A stretch of 64,000 nucleotides of DNA from Mogibacterium sp. (GCA_017434025.1 JAFRGC010000036.1:1-64000); one strand, 5' to 3'. Shown: positions 27,754 to 36,807, numbered from the stretch's first letter. Numbers and translations: made by a program. The notes: generated from the letters alone by a model not told the origin.

Positions 27754-27782
27754 ATACTACAACACTACTTTGTTAAAATCAA
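27754..27782 (-). promoter_or_regulatory. Sigma-A-type promoter of the ilv-leu operon
   Basis: On the minus strand: -35 TTGATT (27782-27777), 17-nt spacer, -10 TAGTAT (27759-27754). Transcription would start near 27747, about 55 nt before the leader peptide. It lies just downstream of ilvN copy 2, so this operon is independent of the copy-2 genes. Confidence 0.75.
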
Positions 27783-27811
27783 CAAAATTTGCCCTTAAAT
27801 TTGTGGTTTCT

Positions 27812-28285
27812 CTATTTATATTCCATAGCGATCGTTCCCGTGCGCTGGACTTCCTGTATGCCGTAGTTCTTGAGCATATGAATGAAGTCTTCGACGGCCT
27901 CGGTCTCTGCGTGATATTCGAGCAGCAGGTATTTTGGTGTCACTTTCATGATCTTGGCGCCTACGATCGAACACAGTTCGATCAGTGACGAACGGTTCGA
28001 AACATTGTAGGCGACTTTGATCAGCATCATCTCAAGACAGATGCTGCGCGACTCGCTGAGCCTGCGCACTTTGATGACATCTACTTTCTTATTGAGCTGT
28101 TTCTCGATCTGATCGATCGTTCTCTGGTCTCCGGTGGAGACGATCGTCATGCTGGAGATCTCGTGGTCGTCTGTCTCACCTACAGCAAGGCTGTCGATAT
28201 TGAAGCCGCGCCGCGCGAACAGTCCCGAGACACCTGACAGTACTCCGTCTCTATTCTCTACCAGTACAGAAAAAATGCCTTTCAT
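27812..28285 (-). CDS. ilvN: Acetolactate synthase small subunit, copy 2
   Basis: A 157-aa regulatory subunit with an N-terminal ACT domain (FSVLVENRDGVLSGVSGLFARRGFNIDSL) and a C-terminal small-subunit domain ending GTIAMEYK. It is shorter than copy 1 (186 aa) and clearly diverged. It lies 15 nt after ilvB copy 2. Together they form a second acetolactate synthase, possibly with different effector sensitivity. Confidence 0.9.
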   Translation of the reverse strand: MKGIFSVLVENRDGVLSGVSGLFARRGFNIDSLAVGETDDHEISSMTIVSTGDQRTIDQIEKQLNKKVDVIKVRRLSESRSICLEMMLIKVAYNVSNRSSLIELCSIVGAKIMKVTPKYLLLEYHAETEAVEDFIHMLKNYGIQEVQRTGTIAMEYK

Positions 28286-28300
28286 GATACCGACTCCCCG

Positions 28301-29917
28301 TTATTTCACTCTGTCCTCGCCGTCGACATCGACTGTCATCAGGCAAGTGCCTTCTGTGGCAAGGAATGCATCCAGCCTGTCATCCAGTTCTTCGTTGGAT
28401 GAGCAGGTGAAGTACGGAATACCATACGCTTCTGCGATCTTATCGTATCTCGGACAGTCATTCAGTTTGACACCGATATAGTGAGAATCAAACAGATTAT
28501 ACTGATACTCTCTGACCAATCCGAGGTAACCGTTGCGCACGATGATGATCTTGACGTCTACATCGTTCGCGCGTATCGTCGCAAGTTCATTCATCGACAT
28601 CTGGAACGCGCCGTCGCCGCAAACAGCCACCGTCTGACGGTCAGGAGCGAAAAGTTTTGCACCCATGGCTGCCGGGATGGAGTATCCCATAGTGCCCATT
28701 CCTCCGGTCGTCAGGAATCGGCCTTCCTTCATCACATAGTTGTCCGCACTCCAGAGCTGATTCTGTCCCACGTCTGCGACATAGAACGCATCGTCGTCCA
28801 TCTTCTCTGAGAGGGTCTGCACCAGCGTGTTTGGATTGACCAGTCTGTCGCTGAACACACGTGTATCGACGGTCGTATGCTTGATCTCTTCCAGCGTATC
28901 GATCCATTCCTGTCCGGCCGGAGAGATCTTCTCATTCAGCAGTTTTCCGAATATCTCACTGACAAGACCGACCAGCGGGATCGTTGGTCCCATGTTCTTG
29001 CCAATCTCGGCGGTATCAATGTCTATGTGGATTATGACACGGCTCTTGAGATTCTCAGGCTCAGGGATCGCACGGTCCGCGATCCTCGCGCCGACGATCA
29101 CCAGCAGATCGGCTTTGCGCACAGCCTTGTTGGCATATGGTTTGCCGTTGTTGCCGAGCATGCCGAAGTTGAGAGGATGCCTCTTCGGCAGCACGCCCAT
29201 GCCCATCATAGTGTGTACCAGCGGGATGTTGAACTTCTCGCAGAATTCTCTGATGACACCTTCACCGTTGCCGAGTATGACGCCTCCGCCTGCGCAGAGG
29301 AGGGGTCTCTCAGCCTGATTCAGAGCAGCAACTACTCTGCGCATCTGGCTGATGTTGACCTTGACCTCAGGCTTGTAGCCTCTGATCACAACGGATTCCG
29401 GATAGCGGAATTCCTTCTTGAGCTTCTTGAGCTGCACATCCATCGGCACATCGATCAGGACCGGGCCTTTGCGTCCGGTGGAAGCGATATAGAACGCCTC
29501 TTTGAACACTCTCGGTATGTCGTCAGGATCTTTTACCAGATAGCTGTGCTTGACGAAAGACTCTGTCGCTCCGCGCATGTCCGCCTCCTGGAAGACATCG
29601 CGTCCGAGCAGCTCGCTCGACACCTGACCGGATATGGCGACAATAGGAATGCTGTCTGCGTACGCCGTTGCCAGCGCCGTGATAAGATTGGTCGCTCCAG
29701 GTCCGGAAGTGACCGCGCAGACAGCTGTCCCACGCGAAACACGGGCATAGCCGCTCGCGGCATGCCCTGCGTTCTGTTCCTGTCTTACGAGAATGTGTTC
29801 GATATCCGAGTGGTAGAGCCCTTCGTAGAAAGGTGCGATCGCTACCCCCGGATAACCGAATATCTTAGTGATACCCTCCAGCTCGAGGCATTTCACCATT
29901 GCTTGAGCGCCGTTCAT
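28301..29917 (-). CDS. ilvB: Acetolactate synthase large subunit, copy 2
   Basis: A 538-aa ThDP-dependent enzyme with the catalytic glutamate in LVRQEQNAGHAASGYAR and ThDP motif CGDGAFQMSMNELAT. It is distinctly diverged from copy 1 but keeps SGPGATNLI and GTMGYSIPAAMGA. With its own small subunit directly downstream it is biosynthetic rather than a catabolic AlsS. The leucine dehydrogenase gene lies 62 nt upstream. Confidence 0.92.
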   Translation of the reverse strand: MNGAQAMVKCLELEGITKIFGYPGVAIAPFYEGLYHSDIEHILVRQEQNAGHAASGYARVSRGTAVCAVTSGPGATNLITALATAYADSIPIVAISGQVSSELLGRDVFQEADMRGATESFVKHSYLVKDPDDIPRVFKEAFYIASTGRKGPVLIDVPMDVQLKKLKKEFRYPESVVIRGYKPEVKVNISQMRRVVAALNQAERPLLCAGGGVILGNGEGVIREFCEKFNIPLVHTMMGMGVLPKRHPLNFGMLGNNGKPYANKAVRKADLLVIVGARIADRAIPEPENLKSRVIIHIDIDTAEIGKNMGPTIPLVGLVSEIFGKLLNEKISPAGQEWIDTLEEIKHTTVDTRVFSDRLVNPNTLVQTLSEKMDDDAFYVADVGQNQLWSADNYVMKEGRFLTTGGMGTMGYSIPAAMGAKLFAPDRQTVAVCGDGAFQMSMNELATIRANDVDVKIIIVRNGYLGLVREYQYNLFDSHYIGVKLNDCPRYDKIAEAYGIPYFTCSSNEELDDRLDAFLATEGTCLMTVDVDGEDRVK

Positions 29918-29979
29918 AATAACCTCACTCTATTGCTGTTCCGTCCTCTGTAATGCTGTCCGTCTTCCGGGCTCATGCA

Positions 29980-31023
29980 TTATGCATCGAGACCGTTCAT
30001 GATGCGGTTTTCTGCAAATCTTGTTGCGATAACGCCTTCAGGAATACCTGTCTCTTTCGACTCCTCGAGCATTCTGTATACAGTGTTGTAGATGTTGTGT
30101 ACCTGCTTGAGGACGTTCTCCTTATCGTATGTTGTGAATGCTTCCTGACCGGCATTGATAACTCCGCCGCCATTGATGATGAAGTCCGGTGCGTACAGGA
30201 TGCCGCGTGCCTTGAGTGCTTCGCCTGATGCGTCGTCATAGATCACGTTGTTAGCAGCGCCGGCGATCGCTCTGCACTTGAACTGCGGGATGGTCTTAGG
30301 ATTGACCACTGCTCCGAGAGCGCATGGTGCGAAGATGTCGCAGTCTACGCCATAGATCTCATCTCTGCCTACCTCAGTAGCCCCGAGCTCCTCGACAGCA
30401 TATTTCATTGCTTCTCTGTTCGAATTGTTGCAGACGATCAGTTTAGCGCCGGCAGCGTGGAGCTTCTTAGCAACGTCCATTCCGACCTTACCAAGACCCT
30501 GTACAGCGATCGTCATGCCTTCAAGGCTGTCGCTTCCGTTCATGAACTGTGCTACAGCGCGGATGCCGTCGAATACGCCAATTGCAGTGAACGGAGAAGG
30601 ATCGCCCGAAACGTCCTCACGTCCTACTACATACTGAGTTGTGCGAAGCATGTACTCAGCGTCCTTGGTGTCGGTATTGACGTCCTCAGCTGTGTAATAC
30701 TTACCCATGAAAGTATTGACCGCCTCACCGAATGCTTCGAACATAGCTTCTGTCTTCTGGGACGGATGAGCTATGATGACGCCCTTAGCGCCTCCGAGAG
30801 GCATACCTGCAGCAGCGTTCTTGTGGCTCATACCACGGGAGAGCCTGAGTACGTCAAAGAGCGCAGCCTCTTCACTCTCATAAGGCCAGAGTCTGCAGCC
30901 GCCTACAGCAGGTCCGAGATTGGTGTTGTGAAGCGCGATGATTGCCTTGAGTCCGGCTTTCTCGTTGTTGAAATAAGCTACCTGTTCGTGTCCGTAAGCG
31001 CGGATCATTTCAATGTTAGTCAT
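29980..31023 (-). CDS. Leucine/branched-chain amino acid dehydrogenase
   Basis: A 347-aa NAD-dependent enzyme of the Glu/Leu/Phe/Val dehydrogenase family, of the size typical for leucine dehydrogenase. GGCRLWPYES, the catalytic lysine in GMPLGGAKGVI, YTAEDVNTD, and the dinucleotide loop VQGLGKVGMDVAKKL are visible. It reversibly deaminates Leu/Ile/Val to 2-keto acids. Its placement before acetolactate synthase copy 2 fits either ammonia assimilation into BCAAs or their oxidation. Confidence 0.9.
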   Translation of the reverse strand: MTNIEMIRAYGHEQVAYFNNEKAGLKAIIALHNTNLGPAVGGCRLWPYESEEAALFDVLRLSRGMSHKNAAAGMPLGGAKGVIIAHPSQKTEAMFEAFGEAVNTFMGKYYTAEDVNTDTKDAEYMLRTTQYVVGREDVSGDPSPFTAIGVFDGIRAVAQFMNGSDSLEGMTIAVQGLGKVGMDVAKKLHAAGAKLIVCNNSNREAMKYAVEELGATEVGRDEIYGVDCDIFAPCALGAVVNPKTIPQFKCRAIAGAANNVIYDDASGEALKARGILYAPDFIINGGGVINAGQEAFTTYDKENVLKQVHNIYNTVYRMLEESKETGIPEGVIATRFAENRIMNGLDA

Positions 31024-31070
31024 TATGTACCCCTTTCATCTATAAGTAATTAATTATTATCTATATATAA

Positions 31071-32177
31071 TTAACCTTCAGCCTCTTCAGGCGTTTCGGT
31101 ATTATATTTTGCGAACTGGCCCTGCATCTCTTCGTAGAACTTGGAGTTCTCGCTGCCATATTTTGCCTGGCATTCATCGAGTGCTGATTTATACAGTTCT
31201 ACGTTGATGTGGTCCTCTATATCGATCGATTCTGCTGTTGAGCTGAGCAGACCCAGGCGGTCCAAGTAATCCCACGCTCTCTTGACAGAATCTTTCATCG
31301 GTCCGATGTTGAGATCAAGGTGCGGATTGTCCATGTATGCTCTGATCTCTGCTTCACTCTTTCCTGCTAGTTCGGCAACCATAGCGACGGTCTCATCATG
31401 ATGCTGATCATAGTATGACATTGCCCTGATCCAACATCTCAGGAGGGCTTTGACCGTGTTCGGGTTCTCATTGACCCACTCAGTCTTCGCCTCTACACGG
31501 CAGCAGGAATAATTAGGAAGAATGTCGCTCGCATAGGTGCACACTTTGATCTCCGGGTCACTATTGATCACGTAGTTGAGCTGTGTTCCGACAAGGCCGT
31601 AATCCGCTTTGCCTTCTTTGACAGCCTTGATACGGTCTGTCTGATCCTCCGGCTGATACCATGTTACCTCGTTGATCGGATCATGTCCCATGTCGAGCAG
31701 CGGACCGGTGATGGCATAGAGATTCGGCTCACATGCCATGGTCTTGCCGATAAGATCCTCAACGCTGGTCCATGGTGTATCGACTTTGGTGAAAATCGGC
31801 ATGCACCCGGTCAGCAGATACCCTCCGAATATAGTGAGATCCTGTCCCTCAGAGATGCGCTGGAGCGGCAGGTTGGTACCCGAATTGGACGCAATATCTA
31901 TCGTGCCGTTCTCGATCCCTCTGAACACTTCTTCATCGGTAACGACCGGAACGGTCTCTACAGAGATGCCTTCCTCTTCATAGTATCCCTGCTGCTCTGC
32001 GATAGCATTGAAAACGTGCCCATGTTCGAATACTGCCAGCCTGATGACTGTAGTCTCGGGTACTTCCGGCTCCTGAGCCTGCTCTCCCTTGGAGGTATTC
32101 CCGGAACATGCCGCAAACATCACAGTCACCATAGCAATGCACACCAGCAGTGCAGTGAACCTGTTTGCTTTCTTCAT
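31071..32177 (-). CDS. NMT1/SsuA-type solute-binding lipoprotein
   Basis: A 368-aa lipoprotein with signal peptide and lipobox (MVTVMFAACSG, C24). The periplasmic-binding-protein type II fold resembles SsuA/TauA/NMT1 (AEQQGYYEEEGISVE, GTIDIASNSGTNLPL). Such proteins usually deliver sulfonates, thiamine precursors or similar molecules to an ABC importer. No permease or ATPase gene is adjacent. Its nearest upstream gene, 48 nt away, encodes the sensor-MscS protein, so the two may work together. Confidence 0.82.
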   Translation of the reverse strand: MKKANRFTALLVCIAMVTVMFAACSGNTSKGEQAQEPEVPETTVIRLAVFEHGHVFNAIAEQQGYYEEEGISVETVPVVTDEEVFRGIENGTIDIASNSGTNLPLQRISEGQDLTIFGGYLLTGCMPIFTKVDTPWTSVEDLIGKTMACEPNLYAITGPLLDMGHDPINEVTWYQPEDQTDRIKAVKEGKADYGLVGTQLNYVINSDPEIKVCTYASDILPNYSCCRVEAKTEWVNENPNTVKALLRCWIRAMSYYDQHHDETVAMVAELAGKSEAEIRAYMDNPHLDLNIGPMKDSVKRAWDYLDRLGLLSSTAESIDIEDHINVELYKSALDECQAKYGSENSKFYEEMQGQFAKYNTETPEEAEG

Positions 32178-32225
32178 TACTTAGTCTCCTTACTGAATAA
32201 TCTTGATTCCGATTCTATCCGGTTA

Positions 32226-35200
32226 TTATTCCTCGATAAAATCATCCGGAAATTCTTCTTTCTCACTGCTCTCTCTCAGCAGATCTGCTAACGTTTTCCT
32301 GCCATCCATTTCGAGAGTTGAGAATGTGACGTTCGGGAACGGAATGTTGATGTCGTTATCGTAGAATATCTTGAGCACCGCTCTGTTGAGGAAACGTTTC
32401 ATGCCCATGATATCTGCCTCACTGCAGTAGCAGATGATAAGCAGTTCGACACCGCTGTCTCCCAGCTTGGACACGCCGAGATACTTCGGGCCGTCCAGGA
32501 TCAGCGGATTTTCGTCTTTGAGTTTTGGCAGTTCACGATTCAGCACGGCCTCAACATATTCGATATCCTGTCCATACTCTATGGTGACATAACAGAGAGC
32601 TATGGATGACTCCTGTGTCATGTTGAGTACGCCGGCGATGTCGCTGTTGTTGTAGATCTTGATGTTTCCATCTGTTCCGAGGATCTTGGTCGTACGAAGA
32701 CCGATGTCTAGAACATTGCCTCGGTAGTCGCCGATCGTTACGATATCTCCTACACGGAACTCTCCCTCGAATACGATGAAGATACCTGCGATGATATCTT
32801 TGATGAGACTCTGCGCTCCGAGACCTATGATCAGGGACAGGATTCCGGCACTGGCGAGCAGTCTCGAGGAATCAATGCCCAGCAGATACAGACAGTAGAA
32901 TATCGCGAAGAGCACGCCGCCGTACTTCACGACTGAGAGAAGCAGGTGTCCTACGGTCTCTCCTCTTGCGCCAAGCAGTGATGTAGTGATCCTTACAGGG
33001 ATCCTGAACAACAGGACACCAAGATATATCGTGATCAGGACCAGTGCACAGGAACTGAATGCGAAGATATTACGGCCTCTGTCCCAGTCTCCGCTCAGGA
33101 TATACCGAATGATCGATCCCTCGCTGAACAGCGTATCTGAACCCATAACGATCAGAATTACATACAGCATCAGGATCCCGGCCAGGGCGCTCACCATCAC
33201 CAGAAGCTTCTGCTCAGGGCTCCTCTCCGACCAGCGTATGCGGCGGTTGTCCCATCTAGCAGCAGCCTTGACCGTCGTCGTAGCTCGTCCGGACGGCAGT
33301 ATCAAATTGAAAATTGCGGAGTTCAGGCCTCTGCCAGCCTGTTCTTCGCTCATTGCCTCATACAGTCTCTCCTCTTCCTTGTTGGTCAGCGTGACTGTAC
33401 CTGACAGGATGAGGATCAGCAGGAAGCTCATGAGCGCTGTGATCAGTGCGATGATCCCTCTCGCGTGATACATCTCATCCTTGAGGAGGGCTGTTCCTAT
33501 ATAATATCCGTCAGCATAGCGGAAGCAGGAGAAGTAATCCACTCCGTTGACCCTGGCGAATCCATAGTAGTTATCCGCGCTGAACGCTTTCGGTGAAACG
33601 CCTAACTCTTTAGCCGTCATACCTATGCTGACTTCTTTAGGGGAATAGACGCACAGATGATCATCACTCGTGTCAAACATAACGACGAATCCGTTGTTCA
33701 GCATGTTTGTTGAGAGGACATTCGCCACATCCGTCGAATCCAGCAGCTTCTGCGTCATTTCCGCATCCAGGCCGATCTGTACCATAGAATGGTGTTCCAT
33801 GATACCTCCCGCTTCTCCGTCAACGACCTTGCCTTCAAGGCCGGCCTGCTGATACTCATAACGCGACACGTATTCGGTATTGCCGCTCTCGCCTTTTTTC
33901 GTATAATAAGTGAATTCTACACCTATGAACTGTGTGGCCTCACCAAGATCATTTGTCATCGGATCCTGGATCAGGCTGTCGACCTTGCCGTCCAGTATCT
34001 GGAGGAACGGATATGACTGGGCTTCTTCATCATGACTGACTGTGAAGAACCAGTTTGGTGTGTTCGTACCGATGGTATGGCCGTCCTCGTCGAAAACATA
34101 TATAGATTCTATGTCATTGGCATCGCAGAGTTCCTGGAGTCTTGCAGAGGACGCAACAGACTTAAGCCTGTTCCCCTCATCATCTGTCAGGAACACTTTG
34201 CTGTTATTCTTGTCATAATAACTGTGATATTTGTTGGACTCCGCGTTGAGTACCGATGGATCCTCTTCAATCAGGAACGCGATCAGCTTCGCCTTGGAGA
34301 GGAATCTGTCATTGTAGTAATTCTGGATGATATCACGGCTCTGCTGACTCTCTTCATATCTGCCGGCGATCTCCTCGAGGGCGATATTGGATTTGTCTAT
34401 GCCTTCTGTGATCTCGAGCAGTGTCTGTGTGTAGAATGAGATCCCGAACATCAGCAGTACGCCTGCAAGCATCAGCGGGAATACCTTCTTGAAGACAGAC
34501 TTGTCGAAATAAGTAGGGTTATCTGACTTAGGGTTGAGAATTGTCCTCTCCGTCTGGACTGCTCTGCGCACAAAGTCATTGCGGACTACCACCGCATACG
34601 CGAGGCAGACCAGCATGACAAGAATGAATCCTGTGATCGTCCAGAACAGCACATATCTGTCGTTGGAGTAGATCTCTCCGGTCGCAGCGACAGCGCATAC
34701 GACAGTTTGTTCACCAAAATCTCTGGAAACACAGAAGTATCTCGTACCGTTAATGGTCTCTATTCCATAATATCCATCTGTAAGCGCGGCTTCTGTCAGT
34801 CCGGCTCCGGTAGCGCTCTGTCCTGTAAGGATCTCTCCATCATTGTTGAAGTACAGGAATGTACGGTCTTCCTTGTTGACAGCAAACATGAATCCGTTGT
34901 TGCCAACCGACGCGCGGCTGAGGACTACCGATACATCCTTGAGGGAAGCGATCTGGACATCCAGCACGCTGGCATTGGATCCCAGTACGAACATGTATTT
35001 AACACCATTGTAGATATACGGCATCGAATAGAAATAGAATCTGCCGTACTGATTGCCGACTATGACTGGTTTGATCGTACCGTCCGACTGGAGCGTTCCC
35101 TTGAGAATGTCGTTGACGTTCTCCTGGGTCATAAGCGCTCTTGCAGCAGGATTCTCACCATAGATAGAAGGCTCCTGCGACAGGACGATCTTCCCGTCCA

Positions 35201-35606
35201 TGGACATCAGGAACAGATACTCGACCCCCGAGCGCTGGAGCATATCGCCGAAAACTGCCGAACGGGTTTTGTTGTCCATATCCGCCATCGACACGAAAAG
35301 GCCACTGGAAAACAGCTGACACATGTCATCCAGTACGTCCTGATTGCTGTCATGGAAGATTCGTGTCAGGGTGTCTGCATTCTCAGCATTCTCTTCGAGT
35401 ACTTTGACTGCTTCCGTAAGTGCAAGCTCACTGTTCTCACGCTGCTTGGTCAGCGCAGTCTGCGACTGCATCTGACGCAGGAAGATCGCAATGAAAACTG
35501 CTCCGAGGAATATGAGGAGCAGATTGACCCCAATCTTTCCGAAGAAATACCTGTTGGCTTTCTTGCGAGTTTCCTGATCAACTATATTCTTGTTATCATC
35601 TGCCAT
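32226..35606 (-). CDS. MscS-family channel with two Cache-like sensor regions
   Basis: A 1126-aa membrane protein. TM1 (about residues 23-43) is followed by a ~270-residue extracytoplasmic region with Cache-like elements (EYLFLMSMDGKIVLS, NNGFMFAVNKEDRTFLYFN). Two TMs follow (about 320-340 and 372-393), then a second ~330-residue extracytoplasmic region (SIYVFDEDGHTIGT, DNYYGFARVNGVDYF). After another TM come three more TM segments and an MscS core with pore helix SAGILSLIIGLGAQSLIKD and beta domain FRVGDIVTIGDYRGNVLDIG. The C-terminal ~60 residues are acidic. It lies 48 nt upstream of the solute-binding lipoprotein gene. A ligand-modulated osmotic channel is inferred. Confidence 0.8.
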   Translation of the reverse strand: MADDNKNIVDQETRKKANRYFFGKIGVNLLLIFLGAVFIAIFLRQMQSQTALTKQRENSELALTEAVKVLEENAENADTLTRIFHDSNQDVLDDMCQLFSSGLFVSMADMDNKTRSAVFGDMLQRSGVEYLFLMSMDGKIVLSQEPSIYGENPAARALMTQENVNDILKGTLQSDGTIKPVIVGNQYGRFYFYSMPYIYNGVKYMFVLGSNASVLDVQIASLKDVSVVLSRASVGNNGFMFAVNKEDRTFLYFNNDGEILTGQSATGAGLTEAALTDGYYGIETINGTRYFCVSRDFGEQTVVCAVAATGEIYSNDRYVLFWTITGFILVMLVCLAYAVVVRNDFVRRAVQTERTILNPKSDNPTYFDKSVFKKVFPLMLAGVLLMFGISFYTQTLLEITEGIDKSNIALEEIAGRYEESQQSRDIIQNYYNDRFLSKAKLIAFLIEEDPSVLNAESNKYHSYYDKNNSKVFLTDDEGNRLKSVASSARLQELCDANDIESIYVFDEDGHTIGTNTPNWFFTVSHDEEAQSYPFLQILDGKVDSLIQDPMTNDLGEATQFIGVEFTYYTKKGESGNTEYVSRYEYQQAGLEGKVVDGEAGGIMEHHSMVQIGLDAEMTQKLLDSTDVANVLSTNMLNNGFVVMFDTSDDHLCVYSPKEVSIGMTAKELGVSPKAFSADNYYGFARVNGVDYFSCFRYADGYYIGTALLKDEMYHARGIIALITALMSFLLILILSGTVTLTNKEEERLYEAMSEEQAGRGLNSAIFNLILPSGRATTTVKAAARWDNRRIRWSERSPEQKLLVMVSALAGILMLYVILIVMGSDTLFSEGSIIRYILSGDWDRGRNIFAFSSCALVLITIYLGVLLFRIPVRITTSLLGARGETVGHLLLSVVKYGGVLFAIFYCLYLLGIDSSRLLASAGILSLIIGLGAQSLIKDIIAGIFIVFEGEFRVGDIVTIGDYRGNVLDIGLRTTKILGTDGNIKIYNNSDIAGVLNMTQESSIALCYVTIEYGQDIEYVEAVLNRELPKLKDENPLILDGPKYLGVSKLGDSGVELLIICYCSEADIMGMKRFLNRAVLKIFYDNDINIPFPNVTFSTLEMDGRKTLADLLRESSEKEEFPDDFIEE

Positions 35607-35753
35607 AAACTATAGTCTCCCTGATAATGTCCGAACTGCATTGAACAGCGCGTAAATTATATCAGTATAATAATACATCAACAGAAAAAAGGATGAAACA
35701 AATAATAAACAAAAAATAAGCAAAGACCGCATTTTCCAACATTTTACAGTCAA

Positions 35754-35779
35754 AAGTCCGGGCTGTTCTGCCCGGACTT
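35754..35779 (-). terminator. Terminator after the TSUP permease gene
   Basis: AAGTCCGGGC (35754-35763) and GCCCGGACTT (35770-35779) form a perfect 10-bp stem with a 6-nt loop. On the minus strand TTTG follows. It lies 44 nt past the permease stop. The adjacent AT-rich stretch to 35607 shows nothing else clear. Confidence 0.8.
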
Positions 35780-35822
35780 GATAGACAAATCTCTTTTCCG
35801 CATGTCGCAGCGGAACGCTCTC

Positions 35823-36584
35823 TCACAGGATCTCTGTCAGTATCTTGATGAAGAATATCACCAGTACGGTCAGCATGATCGGCCTGACTGCTTTCGCGCC
35901 GTTCTTGTTGAAGAAATTCACTCCGATATAGTTGCCGATCATTCCGCAAATGCCGCCTGCGAGTCCCAGCGGGATCAGGACTTTGCCGTTCAGCAGATAG
36001 ACGACCAGTGATGTGAGCCCTGATGTCAGGTTGATTGATTTCGCAATGCCGTTGGATTCCCCGAGATTCATCCGGGCAAAACCTGCGAGCAGCAGGATCA
36101 GGAACGTCCCCGAGCCCGGTCCGTAGAACCCGTCATATGCTCCGATGACCAGCGCGACAACTGAAGCACGGATAATCGTTCTTCTGTAATCCAGGGGCTC
36201 CTTCTCTCCGCCCATTTCCCTGTTCTTCATTACATATGCGGCGGTCAGCGGTATGATCACCAGCATGAGCCTTTTGAACAGCTCCGCGTCGATGAGCAGC
36301 GCGAGTTTGGCACCGCAGGTCGACCCGATGATCGCCATGACGATGCAAAGTGCAGCTTTGCGCCAGCGGATGTGGCCGAGCCTGGCAAGTTTGGCGGTGG
36401 AAACCATCATTCCCATGCCCGCGCTGAGTTTGTTCGTCGCGATCGAGTAATGCACAGGAAGGCCTGCGATCATGTACGCCGGGATCGTGATGAGCCCTCC
36501 CCCGCCTGCGATCGCATCGACAAAACCGCCGAGAAATGTCAGCGGGCAAACTATCAGAAACGTGATCAGACTGAGTTCCGGCAT
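35823..36584 (-). CDS. TSUP (TauE/SafE, DUF81) family permease
   Basis: A 253-aa membrane protein with about eight hydrophobic helices in two repeats. The first repeat has the signature GGFVDAIAGGGGLITIPA and the second YDGFYGPGSGTFLILLL. TSUP proteins export or import sulfite, sulfonates or organosulfur acids. The ATG at 36584 lies 5 nt after AGAGGAG; a TTG 3 nt earlier is possible. Monocistronic, with its own terminator. The substrate is not readable. Confidence 0.88.
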   Translation of the reverse strand: MPELSLITFLIVCPLTFLGGFVDAIAGGGGLITIPAYMIAGLPVHYSIATNKLSAGMGMMVSTAKLARLGHIRWRKAALCIVMAIIGSTCGAKLALLIDAELFKRLMLVIIPLTAAYVMKNREMGGEKEPLDYRRTIIRASVVALVIGAYDGFYGPGSGTFLILLLAGFARMNLGESNGIAKSINLTSGLTSLVVYLLNGKVLIPLGLAGGICGMIGNYIGVNFFNKNGAKAVRPIMLTVLVIFFIKILTEIL

Positions 36585-36715
36585 CAATACTCCTCTTCTC
36601 CAATGTGATTATGTGATATTGTATCATAAGAGCTGCTGCCCGCGCCCCGGAATTGAGTATTTATCTCCCTGTTTTCAATGTTGAGAGAACTCTTTCTTTT
36701 TTGGCCCGCAGGTAC

Positions 36716-36721
36716 TATAAT
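36716..36721 (+). promoter_or_regulatory. -10 box of the tRNA-Val promoter
   Basis: A consensus TATAAT lies 10 nt before the tRNA. The -35 region is a poorly conserved T-rich run (about 36691-36702). Confidence 0.65.
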
Positions 36722-36731
36722 AACGATGCGC

Positions 36732-36807
36732 GGTCTGTTAGCTCAGCTGGGAGAGCGTCTGGGTCACAACCAGAATGTCGAGGGTTCGAGTCCCCCACAG
36801 ACCACCA
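36732..36807 (+). tRNA. tRNA-Val (anticodon CAC)
   Basis: A 76-nt cloverleaf. The acceptor GGTCTGT pairs with ACAGACC, with discriminator A and encoded CCA. The D arm is GCTC/GAGC, the anticodon stem TCTGG/CCAGA with loop GTCACAA (anticodon CAC, codon GUG), and TTCGAGT is the T loop. The T stem has one A-C mismatch. It has its own promoter and terminator. Confidence 0.92.

Larger units (their letters stand above)
27468..27811 (-). promoter_or_regulatory. Leader region of the ilv-leu operon
   Basis: A gene-poor gap that holds, in transcript order, a promoter, a ~55-nt 5' end, the leader peptide gene, an 8-bp stem (GAACCTGC 27555-27562 with GCAGGTTC 27567-27574) and a terminator-like stem ending about 33 nt before ilvB. 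No T-box consensus (such as the GGTGG antiterminator core) was found, so control by peptide-mediated attenuation is favoured. Confidence 0.7.

Noticed and set aside
27468..27811. T-box riboswitch upstream of ilvB
   Set aside because: No recognisable T-box antiterminator core or specifier arrangement was found, whereas a Leu/Ile/Val-rich translated leader with a ribosome binding site is present.
28877..29953. Long plus-strand open frame (358 codons) opposite ilvB copy 2
   Set aside because: It is antisense to a clear acetolactate synthase gene, lacks any recognisable motif, and reflects codon bias of the real gene. The similar long frame at 9823-10755, opposite the aldehyde oxidoreductase gene, was rejected for the same reason.
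36732..36807. tRNA-His reading of the first tRNA
   Set aside because: The anticodon loop GTCACAA places CAC at positions 34-36 after the invariant U33, giving valine. His would need GTG and an extra 5' G pair.
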